From assembly GCA_900768185.1 (NCBI GenBank), contig CAAGCB010000004.1, forward strand, positions 112,753-176,752: a stretch of DNA of 64,000 nucleotides, in the 5' to 3' direction. The position numbers and the translations under genes are program-made. Shown piece by piece: positions 59,232 to 64,000 of the stretch. A model generated the notes under the pieces. It was given only the letters and a program-made list of their open reading frames with translations, had not been told where the DNA came from and made no database searches. Numbering within the stretch: the first letter of the stretch is position 1; each line of letters starts with the position of its first letter. The DNA comes from Alphaproteobacteria bacterium (GTDB lineage Bacteria; Pseudomonadota; Alphaproteobacteria; CAAGCB01; CAG-977).

Positions 59232-59996
59232 TTACGCGCCCGCCTCTTTGACAAAGCCCGCAAAGCCGTTCTTATCCACTTCGTCCAGCAATTCCGCGCC
59301 GCCGTCGGCGACGACGCGTCCGTTCGCCAGAACATGAACCTTGTCCGGCGCAATCTGTTCCCTGATGAATTTGATGTTATGCGAAATGACCAAAAACGAC
59401 CGTTCCGGCGACCGCATGATTTTAACGCCGTTGCCCGCGACCTTGACCGCGTCGACGTCCATGCCGGAATCCATTTCGTCCAAGATGCAGAAATCCGGTT
59501 CCAGCATCGCCATCTGGAACGTTTCCAGCCGTTTCTTTTCCCCGCCGGAAAAACCGACGTTGACGGGACGTTTCAACATTTCGTCCGTGACGTTCAACGC
59601 CTGCGCCCTGACTTTGATCCGCTTCATAAAGCCGACGGCGTCCAGCTCTTTTTCCCCCGCGGCTTTGCGGCGGGCGTTCAGCGCGTATTTCATAAACGTC
59701 GCCATGGACACGCCGGGGATTTCGACCGGACTTTGAAAAGCCAGAAACATGCCCAGACGCGCGCGTTCTTCTATATTCAGTTTCAGCAGGTTTTCGCCTT
59801 TGAATACGACGGAACCGCCCGTCACTTCATAATGCGGATTGCCGCACAAAACGTTTGAAAGGGTGCTTTTTCCCGATCCGTTCGGTCCCATGACGACATG
59901 GACTTCGCCCGCGCCGATCGACAGCGACAGACCGTTCAGAATGGTTTTATCGCCGACTTTGGCGTGCAGATCGTTAATTTCCAGCCAAGATGTCAT
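59232..59996 (-). CDS. sufC: Fe-S cluster assembly ATPase SufC
   Basis: The 254-aa protein is an ABC ATPase with Walker A GPNGSGKSTL, signature FSGGEKKRLE and Walker B FCILDEMDSGMDVD, all typical of SufC. It powers conformational change in the SufBCD scaffold. It starts at MTSWLEINDLHAKVGDKTIL and lies 17 bp after sufB. Confidence 0.96.
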   Translation of the reverse strand: MTSWLEINDLHAKVGDKTILNGLSLSIGAGEVHVVMGPNGSGKSTLSNVLCGNPHYEVTGGSVVFKGENLLKLNIEERARLGMFLAFQSPVEIPGVSMATFMKYALNARRKAAGEKELDAVGFMKRIKVRAQALNVTDEMLKRPVNVGFSGGEKKRLETFQMAMLEPDFCILDEMDSGMDVDAVKVAGNGVKIMRSPERSFLVISHNIKFIREQIAPDKVHVLANGRVVADGGAELLDEVDKNGFAGFVKEAGA

Positions 59997-60013
59997 AATC
60001 GTATTCTCCCTTT

Positions 60014-61447
60014 TTAACCGACGCTGCCTTCCAACGTCACGGCGACCAAACGCGTCGCTTCGACGGCGAATTCCATCGGCAGTTTTTGCATGACGTCCTT
60101 GCAGAACCCGTTGACGATCAAGGACACGGATTCTTCGGCGTTCAATCCCCTTTGACGGCAGTAGAACAGTTGTTCATCGCTGATTTTCGACGTTGTCGCT
60201 TCGTGTTCGACGGATGCCGTCGGATTGGAACTGAGCATACAGGGCAAAGTGTGCGCCCCGCATTGCGACCCGATCAGCAGGCTGTCGCATTGTGAAAAGT
60301 TGCGGGCGTTTTCGGCGTTTTTGCCCATTTTGACCAGCCCGCGATAGGTGTTTTGCGATTTTCCGGCGGAAATCCCCTTTGACACGATGGTCGAAGACGT
60401 GTTCTTCCCCAAATGGATCATCTTCGTCCCCGTGTCCGCCTGCTGATAATTGTTCGTGATCGCGACGGAATAGAACTCGCCCGACGAATTGTCGCCCATC
60501 AAAACGCAGGACGGATATTTCCACGTCACGGCGGATCCCGTTTCGACCTGCGTCCACGACAGTTTTGAATTGACTCCGCGGCACAGCCCGCGCTTCGTCA
60601 CAAAGTTGTATATGCCGCCCTTGCCGTCCTTGTCCCCCGGATACCAGTTCTGAACGGTCGAATATTTGACTTCGGCATCGTTCATGACGATAATTTCGAC
60701 AATCGCCGCGTGCAGCTGGTTTTCATCGCGTTGCGGGGCGGTACACCCCTCCAGATAGCTGACGTAGGAATTGTCGTCGGCGATAATCATCGTGCGTTCA
60801 AACTGACCCGACTTTTTCGCATTGATGCGGAAATAGGTCGACAATTCCATCGGGCAGCGCACGCCTTTGGGAATGTAGACAAACGTTCCGTCCGTAAAAA
60901 CGGCGGAATTCAGGCAGGCGAAAAAATTGTCCGTGTACGGCACGACCGATCCCAGATACTTTTTCACCAGATCGGGGTGGTTTTGCACGGCTTCGGAAAT
61001 CGACGAAAAAATGATGCCCCGCTGTGCCAGACGGTCGCGAAACGTCGTCGCGACGGAAACGCTGTCAAACACGGCGTCGACGGCGACCCCCGCCAGAACA
61101 TCGCGTTCGCGCAAGGGAACCCCCAGCTTTTCATAAGTTTTCATCAGCTCCGGGTCTATTTCCTTTTTTGCCTCCGTCTTGGGCGCGGCGTAATAATAAA
61201 TATCCTGATAGTCGATCGGCGGATAGTCGACCTTCGCCCATTTCGGTTCAAGCATGGTCAGCCAATGGCGGTAAGCTTTCAGTCGAAAATCCAACAGCCA
61301 TTCGGGTTCGTTTTTTTTGGCTGAAATAAAGCGAATAATGTCTTCGTTCAGCCCTTTGGGCGCGGTATCGGCGTCAATATCCGTTTCAAACCCGTAGTGA
61401 TAGGTATCCGAAACGGCGTCCAAAGCCGACAGTGTTTCACGCGTCAT
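60014..61447 (-). CDS. sufB: Fe-S cluster assembly protein SufB
   Basis: I start at the ATG at 61447 (MTRETLSALDAVSDTYHYGF), with GGAGG six bases upstream, giving 477 aa. It has the SufB core with KGVRCPMELSTYFRINAKKS, EGCTAPQRDENQLHAAIVEI, and the C-terminal EHEATTSKISDEQLFYCRQR. SufB is the scaffold on which clusters form. It is the first gene of the sufBCDS-sufT operon; no IscR or SufR repressor gene lies next to it. Confidence 0.96.
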   Translation of the reverse strand: MTRETLSALDAVSDTYHYGFETDIDADTAPKGLNEDIIRFISAKKNEPEWLLDFRLKAYRHWLTMLEPKWAKVDYPPIDYQDIYYYAAPKTEAKKEIDPELMKTYEKLGVPLRERDVLAGVAVDAVFDSVSVATTFRDRLAQRGIIFSSISEAVQNHPDLVKKYLGSVVPYTDNFFACLNSAVFTDGTFVYIPKGVRCPMELSTYFRINAKKSGQFERTMIIADDNSYVSYLEGCTAPQRDENQLHAAIVEIIVMNDAEVKYSTVQNWYPGDKDGKGGIYNFVTKRGLCRGVNSKLSWTQVETGSAVTWKYPSCVLMGDNSSGEFYSVAITNNYQQADTGTKMIHLGKNTSSTIVSKGISAGKSQNTYRGLVKMGKNAENARNFSQCDSLLIGSQCGAHTLPCMLSSNPTASVEHEATTSKISDEQLFYCRQRGLNAEESVSLIVNGFCKDVMQKLPMEFAVEATRLVAVTLEGSVG

Positions 61448-61473
61448 TTCCGTCCTCCGATAAAACCGGGGCA

Positions 61474-61503
61474 AAGATACCCCAAACAAGCCCGTCTGTT
61501 CAA
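61474..61503 (-). promoter_or_regulatory. Promoter of the suf operon
   Basis: On the minus strand TTGAAC (61503-61498) and TATCTT (61479-61474) are 18 bp apart, giving a short leader of about 20 nt before sufB. Confidence 0.6.
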
Positions 61504-61600
61504 TATTTTTTCACCGACTTTATTCATATAGGTTTTTTGCGGCATGAAAAACAGTTTTTTCGCCGTTTTTTCACACAACTGCGGCGATTGATGAAAAATC

Positions 61601-61630
61601 TTGCGAAATCTTTTTAAAAAATGATAAAAT
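61601..61630 (+). promoter_or_regulatory. Promoter of the GGDEF protein gene
   Basis: TTGCGA (61601-61606) and TAAAAT (61625-61630) are 18 bp apart, about 30 bp upstream of the chosen start. Confidence 0.55.
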
Positions 61631-61660
61631 TCAATACGATATTGTTTTATGGGGGAACTG

Positions 61661-62719
61661 ATGACGACGATCCAAATCACAATCTGCGCGGTTTTGGCGG
61701 TCTCCGCTTTGATTTTCCTGTGGTGTCTGCTGGTTTGCCGCGCGCAGAAAAAAACGCTGAAAACCAAAGTCCTTGAATTGCAAAACTCGCTTTTGTCGTC
61801 GCAAAAGGAATTGGAGAATCTGAAAAAAGAAGAACACCGCCGCTTTGACCCGTATTCGTCCCAAAACACAAAAAGCCTGATTGTCAGTCTGGATAAAAAC
61901 GGGACGATTCTGTCGCTGAACGACTACGCTTGCGAATTTTACGGCTATGACAGCAAAGACGAACTGATCGGCAAAAACATCATCGGCACGCTGATTCCCG
62001 CGAAAGATTCGCTGGGGCATAACATGACGACACTGATCGACCGCATCAAAAACACCCCCCGCCTGTATCTGGACAATGAAAACGAATGCGTGTGCAAAGA
62101 CGGACGGCGCGTCTGGATTTCATGGACGAACCGCATCGTGTACGACAAGGACGGCGCCCCCAACGAAATCCGTTCCGTCGGTTTCGACATCACGCCGCGC
62201 AAGGAATTGGAAGACGAATTGCGTCAAATGACCGTCATCGATCCCGTCACGGGCGTTTTGAACCGCCGCCAGTTTTTAGAGGACGGCGCGAAAGAAATGA
62301 AACGCGCCCGCCGATACAAACGCGATTTATCCGTTTTGTTGATGACGATCGACAAATTCGAAGCGCTGAATTCCGAACACGGCGCGGCGTTCGGGGACGA
62401 AGCGATCCGCGTCGCGGTCAACGCCTGTCAAAATTCGATTCGCGATTCCGACTATTTGGGACGGCTTGCCGACATCGAATTTGCCATCATGTTGCCGGAA
62501 ACTCCGCTGGAAGGCGCGAAAATCGTCGCCGAGCGCATTCGCGACGAGGTCATGAAATCCGATTTGACCGTCGGCGACACGAAAATCACCGTCACGACCA
62601 GCATCAGCATCGCGGCGCGGACGGAAAACGATGAAGCCATCGACAACGTTTTGCTGCGCGCGTTCAACGCTCTGCGCGCCAGCCGAGAACGACAAAACAA
62701 TATCGCCGTCGCGGAATAA
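61661..62719 (+). CDS. PAS-GGDEF protein with a degenerate active site
   Basis: I choose the ATG at 61661, since GGGGG lies just upstream, giving 352 aa. A membrane helix (TICAVLAVSALIFLWCLLVC) is followed by a coiled coil (KTKVLELQNSLLSSQKELEN), a PAS domain (about 65-180, IVSLDKNGTILSLNDYACEF) and a GGDEF domain (about 190-345). The catalytic GGDEF motif reads ADIEF, so it should not make c-di-GMP. The inhibitory-site motif RxxD is kept as RDSD, five residues before it, the usual distance. This pattern is known in c-di-GMP receptor proteins. It is monocistronic and followed by a terminator. Confidence 0.88.
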   Translation: MTTIQITICAVLAVSALIFLWCLLVCRAQKKTLKTKVLELQNSLLSSQKELENLKKEEHRRFDPYSSQNTKSLIVSLDKNGTILSLNDYACEFYGYDSKDELIGKNIIGTLIPAKDSLGHNMTTLIDRIKNTPRLYLDNENECVCKDGRRVWISWTNRIVYDKDGAPNEIRSVGFDITPRKELEDELRQMTVIDPVTGVLNRRQFLEDGAKEMKRARRYKRDLSVLLMTIDKFEALNSEHGAAFGDEAIRVAVNACQNSIRDSDYLGRLADIEFAIMLPETPLEGAKIVAERIRDEVMKSDLTVGDTKITVTTSISIAARTENDEAIDNVLLRAFNALRASRERQNNIAVAE

Positions 62720-62737
62720 GGATTTTTCTTTTTAATC

Positions 62738-62766
62738 TCCCCCGTCCTTTGACGGGGGATTTTTTG
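62738..62766 (+). terminator. Rho-independent terminator of the GGDEF gene
   Basis: The stem TCCCCCGTC (62738-62746) and GACGGGGGA (62751-62759) with CTTT loop is followed by TTTTTT. Confidence 0.92.
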
Positions 62767-63060
62767 CGTTTTTCCAATGACTGACGACAAAAGCGCAAAC
62801 CGAAAAGACGCACTTGACCGTATTTTAAAATTATGATGGAAAACAAGGATAAAAAGAATACAGCGGAAAAAGAAAACCGTTTTCCGTTGCAGATAGAATA
62901 ACGCTTTATAATGAATTTTTCCTTAAATCCGGATTACGGGGTCGCACCGATGTTTTTTTGTCCACAAATCAACAGAAACAAAGCAAAAAATCTTACTTTT
63001 CATCTGGACAAAACGAAAAAAACATTATACTCTGACAAACAAACAGGAAAGGATACCGTT
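62767..63060. other. AT-rich region before the predicted nuclease gene
   Basis: This 294-bp stretch is clearly AT-rich. It holds two -10-like boxes, TATAAT (62907-62912) and TATACT (63026-63031), the second with TGGACA 15 bp upstream. A 22-codon frame at 62834 (MMENKDKKNTAEKENRFP) has no clear ribosome-binding site. The AT-rich leader suggests that the next gene was acquired. Confidence 0.5.
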
Positions 63061-63771
63061 ATGGAATTTATTCACGCGAAACGCAAACAAAAAGGAAACA
63101 AGGCGCAATTCGTTCAAATGAACGCGGGCGAAAGAACCGCTTTGCCCAAAGATATGGAAGTCGTCTTTAAATGGGTTCCCGTCAAAGGCGTTCGCCTGTC
63201 TGTCGCCGCGAACAAAGCCGTGTACGAAGAATATAAAGAAGTGCGCGCCCAACTGTTAAAGGATACCGTCTACAATCCCGACGGCACCGAAAACAAAGAA
63301 GGCATTTCCCGTCTGCGTCAGGCGGGGCTGAGCGACAAAGCCATTTACGAGGTTATCGGCAACGGCAGAACGCCGAACGGCTACAATTATCATCATTTGT
63401 TTCCGCGCGCGCTGAGCGGATCGTTCGCGAACGGTCCCGTCCAGTTCGGCGATGAAAAGATTTCCAGCATTCACGATTGGCGCTGTTTGCAACCGCTGCC
63501 GAACGCGACGCGTTGCGACATTCATCAGAACGTCCATAACGCGATGGAGGAACGCAACGGATCCTTGCCCGAACCGGGAACAAAAACGACCTATGACATC
63601 GCGATGCCGTTAACCGCCAAAGAATACGAAATGTACAAGGCTAATCCAAAATCCGTTAAAGCTGAATTATTGATTGTAACGGCAAAATCCTATAAAACGG
63701 TTGACCAGCGCGACAACGGCGGCAATTCGCTGGCGATCGCCGCCGCCAGAATGAAAGCGTTGCAACGCTGA
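63061..63771 (+). CDS. Predicted HNH-type nuclease
   Basis: I start at the ATG at 63061 (MEFIHAKRKQKGNKAQFVQM), with AAAGGA seven bases upstream, giving 236 aa; the longer frame from 62911 begins in the promoter region. The middle carries GYNYHHLFPRALSGSF, followed by HDWRCLQPLPNATRCDIHQN with VHNAMEERNG. A double histidine at the end of a beta-strand, then Asn and a spaced His, is the pattern of HNH/WHH toxin nucleases that bind one metal and cut DNA or RNA. The N-terminal part is basic and of unknown fold. No immunity gene is seen within the window. The nuclease call is from motif shape only. Confidence 0.6.
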   Translation: MEFIHAKRKQKGNKAQFVQMNAGERTALPKDMEVVFKWVPVKGVRLSVAANKAVYEEYKEVRAQLLKDTVYNPDGTENKEGISRLRQAGLSDKAIYEVIGNGRTPNGYNYHHLFPRALSGSFANGPVQFGDEKISSIHDWRCLQPLPNATRCDIHQNVHNAMEERNGSLPEPGTKTTYDIAMPLTAKEYEMYKANPKSVKAELLIVTAKSYKTVDQRDNGGNSLAIAAARMKALQR

Positions 63772-63790
63772 CCTTTTCCGTTCTTTTGAC

Positions 63791-63817
63791 AAAGGCGATC
63801 CCGCGGGGTCGCCTTTT
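63791..63817 (+). terminator. Rho-independent terminator of the nuclease gene
   Basis: The stem AAAGGCGATCCC with GGGGTCGCCTTT (63791-63816) is followed by TTC; the T-run is short. Confidence 0.75.
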
Positions 63818-63952
63818 CGCTTGCCTGATTTTTTTATCGGGGATAATATGTAACCGCGTTTGTGAAATGACGAACGCAGGGCGTCAGAAACCCTTTTGAG
63901 ATAGTCGCCTTGTGTATGGCGATGTGACTTGACACTTATATTTAGACCAAGC
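63818..63952. other. Non-coding region before the repeat array
   Basis: About 135 bp hold several hairpin-forming parts: GCGTT/AACGC (about 63856-63877) and TCGCC/GGCGA (63905-63922). A perfect TTGACA (63929-63934) could be a -35 box, with the following array in the -10 position. No gene is recognised; it may be the edge of an integrated element or an RNA leader. Confidence 0.4.
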
Positions 63953-64000
63953 GGGATATAGTGGGATTTACGGGGATATAACGGGATAACGGCGGATTCA
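63953..64000 (+). repeat. Array of 10-bp direct repeats at the window end
   Basis: Five units begin at 63953, 63963, 63973, 63983 and 63993, exactly 10 bp apart, with a core of GGGATATA (units: GGGATATAGT, GGGATTTACG, GGGATATAAC, GGGATAACGG, CGGATTCA). The last is cut by the window edge and more may follow. Repeats spaced by about one helical turn put the same bases on one face of DNA, as in protein-binding arrays. Confidence 0.8.

Noticed and set aside
62834..62902. 22-codon frame MMENKDKKNTAEKENRFP... before the nuclease gene
   Set aside because: No clear ribosome-binding site and no conserved feature; could be an immunity or leader peptide but nothing supports it.
63953..64000. CRISPR array
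   Set aside because: Units are only 10 bp long with no spacers and no cas genes are near.
1..64000. tRNA, rRNA, transposase or prophage genes
   Set aside because: All gaps above 75 bp were read by eye for tRNA arms and none fits; no coding frame resembles a transposase, integrase or phage structural protein.

Overview
The window looks like chromosomal DNA of an alphaproteobacterium, probably an anaerobic or microaerophilic, host-associated one. The signs are a CcrM-type adenine methyltransferase with its C-terminal extension, an alphaproteobacterial-style GyrA with a natural alanine at the main quinolone-resistance position, and a SufBCDS-T cluster. Central carbon enzymes typical of anaerobes are also present: a fused ADP-forming acetate-CoA ligase and a pyruvate:ferredoxin/flavodoxin oxidoreductase. 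The lineage is inferred from protein families only. Base composition is moderate and fairly even, except for two AT-rich patches at about 6.2-7.6 kb and 62.8-63.1 kb.

Layout. 1-3.5 kb: coaD (cut by the window edge), gyrA and ssb on the minus strand. 3.8-5.9 kb: ADP-forming acetate-CoA ligase. 5.9-8.1 kb: an accessory-looking patch with a possible gene remnant, a zinc-ribbon membrane protein, an Ala/Gly-rich protein and a terminator-ended structured RNA that resembles 6S RNA. 8.1-13.2 kb: an acetyltransferase, an exported nitroreductase-like protein, a PAS-GAF-PAS-GGDEF-EAL protein, and motA-motB. 13.3-17.3 kb: a hydrolase, a Sel1-repeat protein, a Crp/Fnr regulator with a duplicated ribosome-binding site, and purU. 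17.3-22.9 kb: divergent mfd and recG. 23.0-28.7 kb: a possible 15-residue protein, a large autotransporter, a lipoprotein and a NlpD-like LysM/LytM protein. 28.8-38.6 kb: pepN, ybaK, a DsbD-like protein lacking its membrane cysteines, yqgE, metG and others. 38.6-45.0 kb: a complete moxR-bat operon with overlapping genes. 45-47 kb: two less clear proteins. 47-51.5 kb: nifJ and rnhB, divergent. 51.6-52.7 kb: ccrM. 52.8-56.6 kb: a family of HExxH putative metallopeptidase domains, three copies in two genes, followed by a small ankyrin-like gene. 56.6-61.5 kb: sufBCDS-sufT. 61.6-64 kb: a degenerate GGDEF protein, a predicted HNH-type nuclease and a run of 10-bp repeats that continues past the window end.

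How it fits together. PFOR makes acetyl-CoA from pyruvate and the ADP-forming ligase can recover ATP from it, giving a fermentative energy route. The PFOR iron-sulfur clusters could be supplied by the Suf system in the same window. Envelope functions are prominent: the autotransporter, NlpD-like protein, Bat operon, DsbD-like protein, Sel1 protein and lipoproteins. Motility and c-di-GMP signalling are represented by motAB, a dual GGDEF-EAL protein and a GGDEF protein that probably acts as a receptor.

The parts least explained by known systems are the duplicated HExxH family at 52.8-56.2 kb with its ankyrin-like partner, the DsbD-like protein, the structured RNA at 7.6-7.8 kb and the nuclease/repeat region at the right edge. 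No tRNA, rRNA, CRISPR array or transposase was recognised.
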